Notes under the pieces: generated by a model
Told to the model about the DNA's origin: nothing
The model's database searches: none
The model's input: the letters and a program-made list of their open reading frames with translations, nothing else
Program-made: the position numbers and the translations under genes
Origin: Enterobacter chuandaensis
Lineage (GTDB): Bacteria > Pseudomonadota > Gammaproteobacteria > Enterobacterales > Enterobacteriaceae
DNA length: 64,000 bases
Reading direction: 5' to 3'
NCBI RefSeq assembly: GCF_003594915.1
Contig: NZ_QZCS01000009.1
Location: 1 to 64,000, forward strand
In this document: in pieces, positions 7,699 to 17,390 of the stretch
Layout of the letters: each line of letters opens with the position of its first letter
Numbering within the stretch: the first letter of the stretch is position 1

Positions 7699-10179
7699 GT
7701 GTTATGCAATGGATTCATGATAAACAAATGGCAAATAGATATGGAAAGATCGCTTCGTTTCAAAACGTTATTCTTTTATCGCGCCCCAGGGTTATTGTTT
7801 CTGTTATTACTCTTTCCTGTTCTGGTTCAGGCGACGGAATCCGTTTATGAAAAGCAGATTCAACAGGCGCGTAACGGTAATTACACGCCGTTTCTCGATT
7901 ATGTTCAGCATTATCAGCAACAGAATGCGCTGACGTCCGGGCAGGTGGCAGACTGGTTACAGGTTGCCTCCTGGGCAGGCCGCGATGACGAGGTTATTCA
8001 GGTCTGGCAGCGTTATGGCGTTTATATGCCGCTGCCCGCCCGGGGTGTTGCTGCCGTCGCACAGGCGAGGAGAAATCAAAAAGCGTGGCAGCCAGCCTTA
8101 TCGCTCTGGAAGGAGGCGCTTAGCCTTGCGCCGGATAACGACGATTATCGTATCGGCTATATCAAAACCCTGGCCGATGCCCGTATGGATGCGCTCGCTC
8201 TGCAGGAAGCCCGACGGCTGGTTGCGGAAAATCCCTCTCAGGCACACCTTCAGACGCTGTCGTACGTCTGGCTACGACAGGGTAAAAGATGGGATCGGCT
8301 TTTAGCCGACACGCGCGCGCTGACCCTCGCGCCGGAGAATAAAGCACTCCTCAGCGAGCAGATCGACGCGCTAACGGATAGCCGGGTAAATACCCCCGCG
8401 CTCCAGCTGTCACAAGGGGTAACGCTGCCCCCCGCGGAGCGTCGTCTTCTTGAGCGTAATGCCGCCGCCGAACTCGTCCGCCTTGCCGATGTGCCAGGCA
8501 GAACGGAAAAGGAGCGCCTGCAGCTGGCGCAAACGGCACTTAATCGTTACGACGCCCTGCTCTCCCGCTGGCAACACGAGCCGCAGGCGGCGGAGGACGT
8601 CATCCTGGCGCGCATCGACAGGCTTGGTGCGCTGTACGCGCATGGCGATTACCCGCAGGTCATCCGTGAATATCAGGCGCTGACGGCAGCGCAGCATCCG
8701 GTGCCGGACTGGGCCATCGGCTGGGCGATCTCCGCGTATCTGCAGGAGCAAAACGCTTCTGCCGCCTTCTCGCTGCTGCAACGCTATCCGCAATACGCCG
8801 CCGATCCGCAGGACGATGAGCATGCGCTTTTCTACGCCTGGCTGGACACGGGGCAATATCAGGCCGCTCGCCAGTACGTAGAGCGCCAGACCCGCGGCGT
8901 TCCGTGGATCCGCTACGATTTCGGCTCGCCCACTCCGCAGCCCAACGATCGGTGGCTTACCGGGCAGTCGCTCAAATTAAACTATTTGCTGGCAACCAAC
9001 GCCCTGCCGGAAGCCGAAAAGCTGGCGCACCGTCTGGCGTCAACGGCGCCGGGCAACCAGGGATTGCAGATTGACTATGCCACGCTGTTACAGGCGCGGG
9101 GCCTGCCGCGCGCGGCCGAGCAAACGTTAAAAAGGGCGGAGGCGCTGGAGCCATCAAACCTGGAGCTGGAACAACAGCAGGCTTACGTCGCCATGGATCT
9201 GCAGGAGTGGCGACAGATGGACCTGCTGGCCGACGACGTGCTGGCTCGCGCGCACGTCGATCGCAGCGCCCGGCGTCTGGACAGGCTCAGAGCCGTCCAC
9301 CATATGTCCGAGCTGCGCCTTAACGCGGGCAAAGGTTTGCACTCCGATAACCCCGTCAGCGGGACGCACGACCTCACATGGGACGCCACGCTCTATGGTC
9401 CCCCGATAGCGGATAGCTGGCGGCTGTTCGCGGGTGCCCGCTATGCGCAGGGTAATTTCGATGAAGGCAAAGGCACCAGCCGCCATCTCCTGGGCGGCGT
9501 CGAGTGGCGGCCTCGCGACCTTCAGCTCGAAGCCGAGCTCTCCAGCAACCGCTATCACGGTGAAAACAAGCCGGGTGCTCGCCTCTCATCCACATACTTT
9601 CTCAATGATAACTGGCAGGTCAGCGGCAGCCTTGAGCGCTTATCCCGCACCACGCCGCTACGGGCATTACGCAACGGGATCAGCGCCAACCGGGGTGAAG
9701 CTGGGGTGCGTTGGTATCAAAACGAGCGCCGCGAGTACCAGTTCAGCGCCGCAGTCAGCCGCTTCTCAGACCATAACCGCCGACAGGAATACACCCTTAC
9801 GGGTCAGGAGCGTCTCTGGCAGTCCCCGACCCTGACGCTGGATCTTGAACCTGGGCTCGCCGCCAGTAAAAACAGCCTGCGCAACACGCTCTATTACAAC
9901 CCGGCGCGGGATCTGTCCGTGACGGCCGCCCTGGCCGTGGACCATGAGATGGTCCGCCATTACGACACCCTCTGGAGCCAGCAGTTTGTGGCGGGAGGCG
10001 GCAGCTACTGGCAGAAAAACCAGTCCGCTGGCGCCATCGCTCTGCTGGGCTACGGGCAACGCGTCCAGTGGAATAACGTCATTGATACCGGCGTGATGCT
10101 GAACTGGGACAAACGCCCTTACGACGGCAAACGCGAGAGCAACCTCTCCGTCACGCTTGATGCGACTTTACGCTTTTAA
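7699..10179 (+). CDS. pgaA: PgaA, outer-membrane porin for poly-N-acetylglucosamine export
   Basis: Exports partially deacetylated poly-beta-1,6-N-acetylglucosamine (PNAG) across the outer membrane. It is 826 residues (E. coli PgaA about 807). A signal peptide (LLFLLLLFPVLVQA) ends near residue 45. A periplasmic superhelix of TPR repeats spans about 45-520; ALSLAPDN and APGNQGLQIDYATLLQARG are conserved with E. coli. A C-terminal beta-barrel (about 530-826) ends TLDATLRF. The start is uncertain: GTG at 7699 has AAGG 5 bases upstream, while ATG at 7717 and ATG at 7741 are also in frame and would give a more usual N-terminus. First gene of the pgaABCD operon, with pgaB starting within a few bases of its stop. 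Confidence 0.95.
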   Translation: MLCNGFMINKWQIDMERSLRFKTLFFYRAPGLLFLLLLFPVLVQATESVYEKQIQQARNGNYTPFLDYVQHYQQQNALTSGQVADWLQVASWAGRDDEVIQVWQRYGVYMPLPARGVAAVAQARRNQKAWQPALSLWKEALSLAPDNDDYRIGYIKTLADARMDALALQEARRLVAENPSQAHLQTLSYVWLRQGKRWDRLLADTRALTLAPENKALLSEQIDALTDSRVNTPALQLSQGVTLPPAERRLLERNAAAELVRLADVPGRTEKERLQLAQTALNRYDALLSRWQHEPQAAEDVILARIDRLGALYAHGDYPQVIREYQALTAAQHPVPDWAIGWAISAYLQEQNASAAFSLLQRYPQYAADPQDDEHALFYAWLDTGQYQAARQYVERQTRGVPWIRYDFGSPTPQPNDRWLTGQSLKLNYLLATNALPEAEKLAHRLASTAPGNQGLQIDYATLLQARGLPRAAEQTLKRAEALEPSNLELEQQQAYVAMDLQEWRQMDLLADDVLARAHVDRSARRLDRLRAVHHMSELRLNAGKGLHSDNPVSGTHDLTWDATLYGPPIADSWRLFAGARYAQGNFDEGKGTSRHLLGGVEWRPRDLQLEAELSSNRYHGENKPGARLSSTYFLNDNWQVSGSLERLSRTTPLRALRNGISANRGEAGVRWYQNERREYQFSAAVSRFSDHNRRQEYTLTGQERLWQSPTLTLDLEPGLAASKNSLRNTLYYNPARDLSVTAALAVDHEMVRHYDTLWSQQFVAGGGSYWQKNQSAGAIALLGYGQRVQWNNVIDTGVMLNWDKRPYDGKRESNLSVTLDATLRF

Positions 10180-10187
10180 GGATGAAT

Positions 10188-12125
10188 ATGCTGAACACAC
10201 GTTTTTCCGTGAGCCTGATACTCATCGGCTGGCTCTGCCTCAGTGCGAGCGTCTGCGCGCAGGCTATCTCGTTCATTGCGCCCAAAGATCGGCCGCAGCC
10301 GGAGGCGAGTAAACCCTGGCCGAAGAATCAGTTTCTGGTGCTGGCCTACCACGACGTCGAAGATGATGCCGCCGATCAGCGCTACCTCTCCGTACGCACC
10401 AGCGCGTTAAACGAGCAGATAAGCTGGCTTTTGCACAACGGCTATCACGCCATCAGCGTGCAGGACATTCTGGACGCGCATGACGGGAAAAAAACGCTGC
10501 CGCCCAAAGCCGTTTTGCTCAGCTTTGACGACGGCTACAGCAGCTTCTACACCCGCGTCTGGCCGCTGCTTAAGGCCTGGAACGTGCCTGCGCTCTGGGC
10601 GCCGGTGGGAAGTTGGGTGGATACGCCAGCAAACCAGAAGGTGAACTTTGGCGGCCTGATGACGCCCCGGGATCGCTTCGCGACCTGGGACATGGTGCGC
10701 GAATTAAGCCAGTCTCCTCTGGTTGAGATCGGCTCGCATACCTGGGCCTCGCATTACGGCATTGTTGCCAACCCGCAGGGCAGCCGTGAACCGGCCATCG
10801 CCAACCGCTTTTATGATAAAGCGACGGGACGCTATGAAACTGACCAGCAGTTCAGCCAGCGGATCGGCGATGACGTGCGTAAGGTGACCGAAAAAATCAC
10901 GCAGGTGACCGGTAAGGCGCCGCGCGCCTGGGTCTGGCCTTACGGGGCCGCCAGCGGTACGTCGCTCGCCATCGCCAGACAACAGGGTTACCAGCTGGCC
11001 TTTACCCTGGAGGACGGGCTGGGTGACGTGCGCAATCTCGGTAGCATTCCCCGTTTGCTGATCGCCGGTAACCCCTCGCTCAAAGCGTTTGCCAGTTCGG
11101 TCAGCCAGGTTCAGGAGCGCGATCCCGTGCGCGTGATGCATGTCGATCTCGACTACGTTTACGATCCCGATCCGGCGCAGCAGACCCAAAACATCAACAG
11201 GCTGATCCAGCGGGTCTATGACATGAAGATCGGCCACGTCTTCCTGCAGGCGTTTGCCGACCCGCAGGGCGACGGCAGGATCAAAGCGCTCTATTTTCCC
11301 AATCGTCGGCTGCCGGTCCGGGCCGATCTCTTTAACTTCGTCTCCTGGCAGCTGCAAACCCGCGCGGGGGTGAAGGTCTACGCGTGGATGCCGGTACTCT
11401 CGTTTGATCTCGATCCTGCCCTGCCGCGCGTGCAGCGCCGGGACGATCGGACAGGACAGCTGCGCGAGGCCACCGAGCCCTATATCCGGCTCTCCCCGTG
11501 GGACCCGCAGGTGCGCCAGCAGGTGACGGATATCTATGAAGATCTGGCCCGCTACGCCAGCTTCAACGGGATCCTGTTCCATGACGATGCGGTGCTGACG
11601 GATGTTGACGATGCCATGCAGGACACGACCCGCCAGAAAAGCCGGATGCTTATCGGGTTTACCCGCGCTCTGAGCCAGGCGGTGAAGCACATCCGCGGCC
11701 CGCAGATAAAAACCGCGCGCAATATGTTCGTCTTACCCATTCTGCAGCCCGAGAGCGAAGCGTGGTTTGCACAGAATCTCGATGATTTTCTGGCGGCCTA
11801 TGACTGGACGGTGCCGATGGCGATGCCGCTGATGGAGTCCGTTCCGGCGAACGAGAGCAATGCGTGGCTGACGCGTTTGATCAAAGCCGTCGCCGCGCGG
11901 CCCGGCGCGCTGGATAAAACCATTTTCGAGCTGCAGGCCAGGGACTGGGAGCAAAAACCGCAGCGCGCCGTCTCCGACAGCCAGCTCGCGGCGTGGATGC
12001 GGGTGCTCCAGCTGAACGGCATTAAACACTACGGCTACTACCCCGACGACTTTATCAATAACCAGCCTGATATCTCGCGCATCAGGCCCGTATTTTCTTC
12101 GTACTGGTACCCTGACAATGACTGA
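10188..12125 (+). CDS. pgaB: PgaB, PNAG N-deacetylase
   Basis: Removes a few percent of acetyl groups from PNAG in the periplasm, needed for export through PgaA. An N-terminal polysaccharide-deacetylase domain has SFDDGYS (D114, D115) and SHTWASH (H184, H189), identical in numbering to E. coli when ATG 10188 is used. That ATG also fits AAGGA at 10178-10182 better than ATG 10182. A C-terminal glycosidase-like domain includes HVDLDYVYD and FHDDAVL. Two oddities stand out. The N-terminus ends SASVC-AQA and lacks the lipobox of E. coli PgaB (LTAC); it looks like a signal peptidase I site. A loop of about 26 residues after HDDAVLTD is missing, giving 645 instead of 672 residues. It overlaps pgaC by 8 bp. 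Confidence 0.95.
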   Translation: MLNTRFSVSLILIGWLCLSASVCAQAISFIAPKDRPQPEASKPWPKNQFLVLAYHDVEDDAADQRYLSVRTSALNEQISWLLHNGYHAISVQDILDAHDGKKTLPPKAVLLSFDDGYSSFYTRVWPLLKAWNVPALWAPVGSWVDTPANQKVNFGGLMTPRDRFATWDMVRELSQSPLVEIGSHTWASHYGIVANPQGSREPAIANRFYDKATGRYETDQQFSQRIGDDVRKVTEKITQVTGKAPRAWVWPYGAASGTSLAIARQQGYQLAFTLEDGLGDVRNLGSIPRLLIAGNPSLKAFASSVSQVQERDPVRVMHVDLDYVYDPDPAQQTQNINRLIQRVYDMKIGHVFLQAFADPQGDGRIKALYFPNRRLPVRADLFNFVSWQLQTRAGVKVYAWMPVLSFDLDPALPRVQRRDDRTGQLREATEPYIRLSPWDPQVRQQVTDIYEDLARYASFNGILFHDDAVLTDVDDAMQDTTRQKSRMLIGFTRALSQAVKHIRGPQIKTARNMFVLPILQPESEAWFAQNLDDFLAAYDWTVPMAMPLMESVPANESNAWLTRLIKAVAARPGALDKTIFELQARDWEQKPQRAVSDSQLAAWMRVLQLNGIKHYGYYPDDFINNQPDISRIRPVFSSYWYPDND

Positions 12126-13449
12126 TCGCTTAATCGCCTTTTCAATTTTATGTCTGGTATTCGGGCTGCCGTTAGGCGTGGCCGCCCTCTTTACCGGCGA
12201 ACTGATTCTGGATTTTGTCTTTTTCTGGCCGCTGTTTATGTCCGTGCTTTGGGTCACCGGCGGCCTCTATTTCTGGTTTCAGCTTGAACGCCACTGGTCA
12301 TGGGATAAAGACACGCCCGCCCCGACGCTTACCGGCGAGCCGCTTATCTCCATTCTGATCCCCTGCTTCAATGAGGAAAGAAACGCCAGAGAGACCATTA
12401 GCGCCGCGCTGGCTCAGCGGTATGAGAATATAGAAGTGATCGCCATTAACGACGGCTCGTCTGACAACACCGCACAGGTGCTGCACCAGCTGGCGCTGGA
12501 GCAGCCGCGCCTGCGGGTGATTAACCTCGCGGAAAACCAGGGAAAAGCCGTGGCGCTCAAAGCCGGGGCGGCGGCGGCCCGGGGCGATCTGCTGGTCTGC
12601 ATTGACGGCGATGCCCTGCTCGACCGCGACACCGCGGCGTATCTGGTGGCACCGCTGATTCAGTATCCCCACGTCGGGGCGGTTACCGGGAACCCGCGCA
12701 TTCGCACGCGCTCCACGCTGATTGGCCGCATTCAGGTAGGTGAGTTCTCGTCCATTATTGGGCTCATCAAGCGGACGCAGCGGATCTATGGCCGGGTGTT
12801 TACCGTTTCCGGCGTCATTGCTGCCTTTCGCCGACAGGCGCTGGCGGACGTCGGGTACTGGAGCCCGGACATGATCACCGAAGACATCGACATCAGCTGG
12901 AAGCTCCAGCTGCGCCACTGGGATATCTTTTTCGAGCCGCGGGCGCTGTGCTGGATCCTGATGCCGGAGACGCTGAAGGGCCTGTGGAGACAGCGTCTGC
13001 GCTGGGCGCAGGGGGGCGCGGAGGTGTTTCTGGTCAACCTGCGCAAAATGGTGCGCTGGGAACACCACCGCATGTGGCCGCTGTTTCTGGAGTACGCGCT
13101 GTCAACGCTGTGGGCATTCGCTTACGCGATAACCGTGCTGCTATTCGCCATCGGGCATATTGTTCCGCTTCCGGCCAATCTGACCGTTGATACGCTGTTC
13201 CCGCCAGAGTTTACCGGGCTGCTGCTGGGAGTGATGTGCCTGCTGCAGTTCCTGGTCAGTTTGTACATTGAGCGGCGCTATGAGCGAAGAGTGGCCAGCT
13301 CGCTTTTTTGGGTGATTTGGTTCCCGATGGTGTACTGGATGATTGGCCTGTTCACCACTCTCGTCGCATTTCCAAAAGTCATGCTTAAACGCCAGCGCGC
13401 CCGCGCGCGCTGGATCAGTCCGGACCGGGGAAAAGGAAGCCTTCAATGA
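12118..13449 (+). CDS. pgaC: PgaC, PNAG synthase (glycosyltransferase 2)
   Basis: Processive inner-membrane transferase that polymerises UDP-GlcNAc into beta-1,6-linked PNAG. It has 443 residues (E. coli 441). Two N-terminal membrane segments lead to a GT2 domain (about 75-300). Visible motifs are PCFNEE, the nucleotide Asp in [23 protein letters not shown] with the catalytic Asp, and the QRLRWAQGG acceptor motif. Three more C-terminal membrane segments follow. ATG lies inside the 3' end of pgaB (8-bp overlap) and the stop overlaps pgaD. PgaC and PgaD form the synthase, which c-di-GMP activates in E. coli. Confidence 0.97.
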   Translation: MTDRLIAFSILCLVFGLPLGVAALFTGELILDFVFFWPLFMSVLWVTGGLYFWFQLERHWSWDKDTPAPTLTGEPLISILIPCFNEERNARETISAALAQRYENIEVIAINDGSSDNTAQVLHQLALEQPRLRVINLAENQGKAVALKAGAAAARGDLLVCIDGDALLDRDTAAYLVAPLIQYPHVGAVTGNPRIRTRSTLIGRIQVGEFSSIIGLIKRTQRIYGRVFTVSGVIAAFRRQALADVGYWSPDMITEDIDISWKLQLRHWDIFFEPRALCWILMPETLKGLWRQRLRWAQGGAEVFLVNLRKMVRWEHHRMWPLFLEYALSTLWAFAYAITVLLFAIGHIVPLPANLTVDTLFPPEFTGLLLGVMCLLQFLVSLYIERRYERRVASSLFWVIWFPMVYWMIGLFTTLVAFPKVMLKRQRARARWISPDRGKGSLQ

Positions 13450-13880
13450 ACGAAAATACCTTAATTTTGACGGAGCATCGGCTATTGCCGCGTCTTTTCG
13501 ATGCTGCGTTAACGCTACTGGCGTGGGGAGGATTTCTGTTTTTCCTGTACGCCAGGCTGTGGATGCACCTGACCGAAGAGAGCGACTACCGCTGGGGAGC
13601 CATTATTGCTTCCTTTAACACGGTGTTGATCTATTTTCTGCTCGCCGCGCTCAACGGCTGGCTGCTGATTTTGTGGTATCAGTACAATCGCCGCCGCGCG
13701 AACGTAAGACGGCGTCAGCCGGGCTTGTTGCATCATGACGAACTTGCCCGCAGCTTTAACGTCTCACCGCAACTCATCTCGGAGATGAGCCAGCACAACC
13801 TGCTGACGGTTTATCATGACCAGATTGGACGCATTATCGAGTTGAAAACCAGCGCACAGCAGGACGAGGACGCGCAGTAA
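13446..13880 (+). CDS. pgaD: PgaD, synthase auxiliary subunit
   Basis: A 144-residue inner-membrane protein with two hydrophobic segments (about 20-40 and 55-80) and a basic cytoplasmic tail ([12 protein letters not shown]). In E. coli PgaD binds PgaC and the pair senses c-di-GMP. It starts 4 bp inside pgaC and is the last gene of the operon, followed at once by a strong terminator. Confidence 0.93.
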   Translation: MNENTLILTEHRLLPRLFDAALTLLAWGGFLFFLYARLWMHLTEESDYRWGAIIASFNTVLIYFLLAALNGWLLILWYQYNRRRANVRRRQPGLLHHDELARSFNVSPQLISEMSQHNLLTVYHDQIGRIIELKTSAQQDEDAQ

Positions 13881-13881
13881 C

Positions 13882-13918
13882 AAAAAGCCCCCGCTGGATG
13901 CCCGGCGGGGGCTTTTTT
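13882..13918 (+). terminator. Bidirectional terminator between pgaD and gss
   Basis: GCCCCCGC and GCGGGGGC form an 8-bp GC stem flanked by five A on the left and six T on the right, so it serves both pgaD and the convergent gss. Confidence 0.92.
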
Positions 13919-13932
13919 ACCGCAAATGGACG

Positions 13933-15795
13933 TTACTTATCCTTCAGTACAATCAGCGGCTCGATATCGCTCTCTTTTTTCACCACCAGCGAATCGTCGC
14001 CGCGCAGGCAGGTCCCGCCGTAGTTCCCGCCCACGGTGAAGGTACAAACCTGAATGTATTTGCCGTCGACCTTCGGCAGGCACCACAGCTGCTGGTAGAT
14101 GTTTTTGCGATCGACAAACTTACCGCTGGATTTATCCAGCAGTTCGTCCTGCGCGCTGATGAGATCGATATTGCTGCCGCAGCGTCCGGCAATCGGCTTG
14201 ACGGCATAGCCGGTCTGCTTCAGCAGATCGTTAACCTCAAAATCGGTATCAAGCAGGTAACGGTGGTTCGGGAACAGCTGCCACAGCACCGGAAGAATCG
14301 CTTTGTTGCCGGGAATAACGGTCCACAGCGGTTCAAAGACCAGCACCTCCGGGCGCAGCAGGACGTCAATCAGGCGCACCTCGCCCTCAGGATGCCCGGT
14401 GCGGATCGGCACGGCGGCGTATTCGGTTTCGCTCACCTCGCGGATCTGCTCTATCGCCGTTTCCCACGCCCAGGTTTTCCACACGCAGTTGACGTGGCGA
14501 CCTTCGTCGTCAATCAGCTGCCCCGCGGCATCCCAGCTCAGCGCCTCCAGCCCGTGCAGAATTTTGGTCTCGAACCCGGCCTGCATTAGCGAACGCTGGA
14601 TAAAGAGCGCGTGGTAGTCTTCTTCGACGTCATTGTCCTGCATGATGTGCACGAACGGCCGCGCGTGGCTGTGCTTCCAGGCGCCGGTCAGCTCCTCCAG
14701 CAGCCCTTCCGCCGGGTTATGCCCGTTGCCGCGATAGCCGTTTTTCACCCACTCTTCAAGTATGAGCCCGCCTTCGGTGTGGCAGGACGCAGAGTCGGCG
14801 TTGTACTCGTAAACCTTAATGCCGCGCTCATCCATGCAGAAATCCATACGACCGGTGATCATATGGTGGCGACGCCACTGCCAGGAGAGGCGCAGGCGCG
14901 GCCAGAGGATTTTCGGAATGTCGAACAGCGCCAGCAGGCTGTCGTCTTTCAGCACTTTATCCGTCGCGTGCAGGTACATCAGGTGCAGTTCGTTGGTGGC
15001 CTTGATCAGCTCCTGCTCAGCGCTTTCGGTGATGGTGAAATACTGGCAGGGATCTTTGTTGATCACATGCCCGTTTGCCCGAATATACGCCTGCTGAAGC
15101 GCATCGTCCTCGTTAAGCCATTTCCCGTCGAACTGACGTTTGTTTTTCAATCGTGCGCCGCGGATTTTCAGCAGTTCACCGTCCGGTTCAGGCTGGGGAA
15201 TGCTGTGCTCGGTGTCCTCCGTCTGGATCATCCAGCCGAGGATTTCGGTATCGCTGAAGGTGTCATGAAGGGTGTAGCAGCCGTTCTCGACGGTCATGCG
15301 CAGCTCGCGCGTCCACTGCTGCCCGAGCGGCAGCGGGGAGTGAATCACGTTCTGCTCCGCAATACGCACCTTATCGTCCAGAAGCTGAGTGATCACCGCC
15401 ACGTGGCCGGTCTCATGAAACTCGCCGCCCTTTTGCCAGATCAGCAGTGCCCCGGCGCGCGGCGCGCGTTTCGAACCGTTGGAAAAGGCCTGCAGCGGCA
15501 GGATGTTATCGTTTACCACCTGGCGTAAAAAGCGCAGGGAGAAAATCTCCCACGCCATGCCGACATCGGTAAACACGAAGCCATAGTTGAGGAACAGGAA
15601 ACGGCGGGCAAACTCAACGCACTGCCACTTGTGGCCCATGTATTCGTTGCCGATATAGCTGCGGAAATCCGCCTCTTCCGGGTAGTTGCGCGGATCCAGA
15701 CTGCCATAATTTGATGAGTAAATCGCCACGCCACCCGGCGCATAGCCTAACAACGTCCCGAATGGCGCATCACTGCTTAACTTTCCTTTACGCAT
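13933..15795 (-). CDS. gss: Bifunctional glutathionylspermidine synthetase/amidase
   Basis: Joins and cleaves glutathione and spermidine. It has 620 residues (E. coli 619). The N-terminal CHAP amidase domain (about 1-200) has nucleophile C59 in HKWQCVEFARRF and the partner His in GHVAVITQ. The C-terminal ATP-grasp synthetase domain (about 210-620) includes GRMDFCMDERG, YEYNADSAS and VKPIAGRCGSNIDL and ends with a conserved hydrophobic tail. It is divergent from yghU, whose product reduces disulfides with bound glutathione, so the pair probably works in thiol redox. Its synthetase fold recurs in YgiC at 61.5 kb. Confidence 0.97.
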   Translation of the reverse strand: MRKGKLSSDAPFGTLLGYAPGGVAIYSSNYGSLDPRNYPEEADFRSYIGNEYMGHKWQCVEFARRFLFLNYGFVFTDVGMAWEIFSLRFLRQVVNDNILPLQAFSNGSKRAPRAGALLIWQKGGEFHETGHVAVITQLLDDKVRIAEQNVIHSPLPLGQQWTRELRMTVENGCYTLHDTFSDTEILGWMIQTEDTEHSIPQPEPDGELLKIRGARLKNKRQFDGKWLNEDDALQQAYIRANGHVINKDPCQYFTITESAEQELIKATNELHLMYLHATDKVLKDDSLLALFDIPKILWPRLRLSWQWRRHHMITGRMDFCMDERGIKVYEYNADSASCHTEGGLILEEWVKNGYRGNGHNPAEGLLEELTGAWKHSHARPFVHIMQDNDVEEDYHALFIQRSLMQAGFETKILHGLEALSWDAAGQLIDDEGRHVNCVWKTWAWETAIEQIREVSETEYAAVPIRTGHPEGEVRLIDVLLRPEVLVFEPLWTVIPGNKAILPVLWQLFPNHRYLLDTDFEVNDLLKQTGYAVKPIAGRCGSNIDLISAQDELLDKSSGKFVDRKNIYQQLWCLPKVDGKYIQVCTFTVGGNYGGTCLRGDDSLVVKKESDIEPLIVLKDK

Positions 15796-15978
15796 GTATC
15801 CAACCTAAAACAGGCAGGCGGCAATTTTTTGAAGGGTTGTCGTCGTCTGCACGTTGTAATTAACCTGACAGAGGTGGATTTATCATACACCTGCCCTGTG
15901 CATTACGCTCGCATCGTTAAACGGTTCCCCTGCCACCTGCTACACTGCCTCAACACAACACCGAAAAGGCAGGCCAAC

Positions 15979-16848
15979 ATGTCAGAAGAAAACACCTATC
16001 AGCCACCGAAAGTGTGGGAATGGAAAAAGAACAACGGCGGCGCGTTCGCCAATATTAACCGCCCGATTTCCGGCGCGACGCACGAGAAAGATCTGCCCGT
16101 GGGTACCCACCCGCTACAGCTCTACTCCCTGGGAACGCCCAACGGCCAGAAGGTGACCATCATGCTCGAAGAGCTGCTGGCGCTGGGCGTGACGGGCGCG
16201 GAATACGACGCGTGGTTGATCCGCATCGGCGAGGGCGATCAGTTCTCCAGCGGGTTTGTTGACGTGAACCCGAACTCGAAAATTCCGGCGCTGCGCGACT
16301 ACTCCACGAACCCGCCAACGCGCGTATTTGAATCCGGCAGCATCCTGCTTTATCTGGCAGAAAAATTTGGTCACTTCCTGCCAAAAGATCCGGCTGGCCG
16401 CACCGAAACCCTGAACTGGCTGTTCTGGCTGCAGGGCGCGGCCCCCTTCCTCGGCGGCGGCTTTGGTCACTTCTACAACTATGCACCGGTGAAGATTGAG
16501 TACGCGATTGACCGCTTCACCATGGAAGCCAAGCGCCTGTTCGACGTGCTGGATAAACAGCTGGCGCGCGGTCGCTACGTGGCGGGTGAGGAGTACACCA
16601 TCGCGGATATGGCGATCTGGCCGTGGTTCGGCTGCGTGGCGCTGGGCAGCGTGTATAACGCCGCCGAGTTCCTGGAAGCTGAAAAATACACCAACGTCCA
16701 GCGTTGGGCAAAAGACGTGGCGAACCGCCATGCCGTTAAGCGCGGACGCATCGTTAACCGCACCAGCGGCGAGCTGAACGAGCAGCTTCACGAACGCCAC
16801 GCGGCGAGCGACTTCGATACTAATACGGAAGACAAGCGTCAGGCATAA
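15979..16848 (+). CDS. yghU: YghU, glutathione-S-transferase-like disulfide-bond reductase
   Basis: A 289-residue nu-class GST relative. E. coli YghU binds two glutathiones and reduces disulfides. A thioredoxin-like N-terminal domain (about 45-130) has QLYSLGTPNGQKVTIMLEE and the cis-Pro segment NSKIPAL; an all-helical C-terminal domain includes GGGFGHFYNYAPVKIEYAI and TIADMAIWPWFG. The frame is open to 15829, but ATG 15979 gives the E. coli N-terminus (SEENTYQPPKVWEW). It is divergent from gss across 183 bp. Confidence 0.96.
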   Translation: MSEENTYQPPKVWEWKKNNGGAFANINRPISGATHEKDLPVGTHPLQLYSLGTPNGQKVTIMLEELLALGVTGAEYDAWLIRIGEGDQFSSGFVDVNPNSKIPALRDYSTNPPTRVFESGSILLYLAEKFGHFLPKDPAGRTETLNWLFWLQGAAPFLGGGFGHFYNYAPVKIEYAIDRFTMEAKRLFDVLDKQLARGRYVAGEEYTIADMAIWPWFGCVALGSVYNAAEFLEAEKYTNVQRWAKDVANRHAVKRGRIVNRTSGELNEQLHERHAASDFDTNTEDKRQA

Positions 16849-16854
16849 TGTTCC

Positions 16855-16876
16855 GCCGGGCGGCTCCCCGCCCGGC
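16855..16876 (+). repeat. GC-rich hairpin after yghU
   Basis: GCCGGGCGG and CCGCCCGGC form a perfect 9-bp stem with loop CTCC, 7 bases after the stop codon. There is no T run; it resembles a REP half-unit and may protect the mRNA end. Confidence 0.6.
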
Positions 16877-17008
16877 AACTGAGATCCTTGCCCAGGGCAT
16901 GATTAGCCTAAAGGTTGAGCCGGTATTGCTGGCACTATCTGGACGTTTTTCTCGCATGAGAAAGTGAGAAACGACGTATCAACCGACAGCAGTCACAAAG
17001 GATCTGTT

Positions 17009-17341
17009 ATGAAACTTATTAAAACAACGCTGGTTATCAGCGCCCTCATTTTTTCCACCTCGGGAATGGCCATCGACAAAACCGCTGCAGGTGCAGTCGC
17101 AGGTGCTGCTATTGGCGCCGCCACGGGCAAAGATCTGAAATCAACCGTGGGTGGCGCCGTCGTTGGCGCAGGCACGGGTGCAATGTTCAAAAACGGCGAA
17201 AAAGGCAAAGACGCACGTAAGGGCGGTGCCGTAGGTGCTGTTGTTGGCGCGGGCGCGGCTGCAGTGACGGGCAAGAGCGTGCTGAAAGGCGCAGCCGTGG
17301 GTGCCGGCACGGGCGCGCTGATTGGTGAAGCGACGCACTAA
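17009..17341 (+). CDS. Secreted glycine-zipper protein
   Basis: A 110-residue protein with a signal peptide (MKLIKTTLVISALIFSTSGMA). Nearly the whole mature chain is Gly/Ala-rich with GxxxG spacing (AGAVAGAAIGAATG, GGAVVGAGTGAMF, GAVVGAGAAAVTG, GAAVGAGTGALIG), split by a short charged stretch KNGEKGKDARKG. Such glycine zippers form tight helix pairs in membranes and occur in small envelope-stress proteins. AAAGGA lies 7 bases before the ATG; frames opening further upstream have no support. It is monocistronic between yghU and a convergent chemoreceptor. The precise role is unknown. Confidence 0.85.
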   Translation: MKLIKTTLVISALIFSTSGMAIDKTAAGAVAGAAIGAATGKDLKSTVGGAVVGAGTGAMFKNGEKGKDARKGGAVGAVVGAGAAAVTGKSVLKGAAVGAGTGALIGEATH

Positions 17342-17365
17342 CAGCATCGGGACAAGAAAGAGTAA

Positions 17366-17390
17366 GGCCGCACCAGGCGGCCTGTTGTGT
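17366..17390 (+). terminator. Hairpin after glycine-zipper gene
   Basis: GGCCGC and GCGGCC form a 6-bp stem with loop ACCAG, followed by TGTTGTGTT. A weak intrinsic terminator between convergent genes. Confidence 0.6.
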
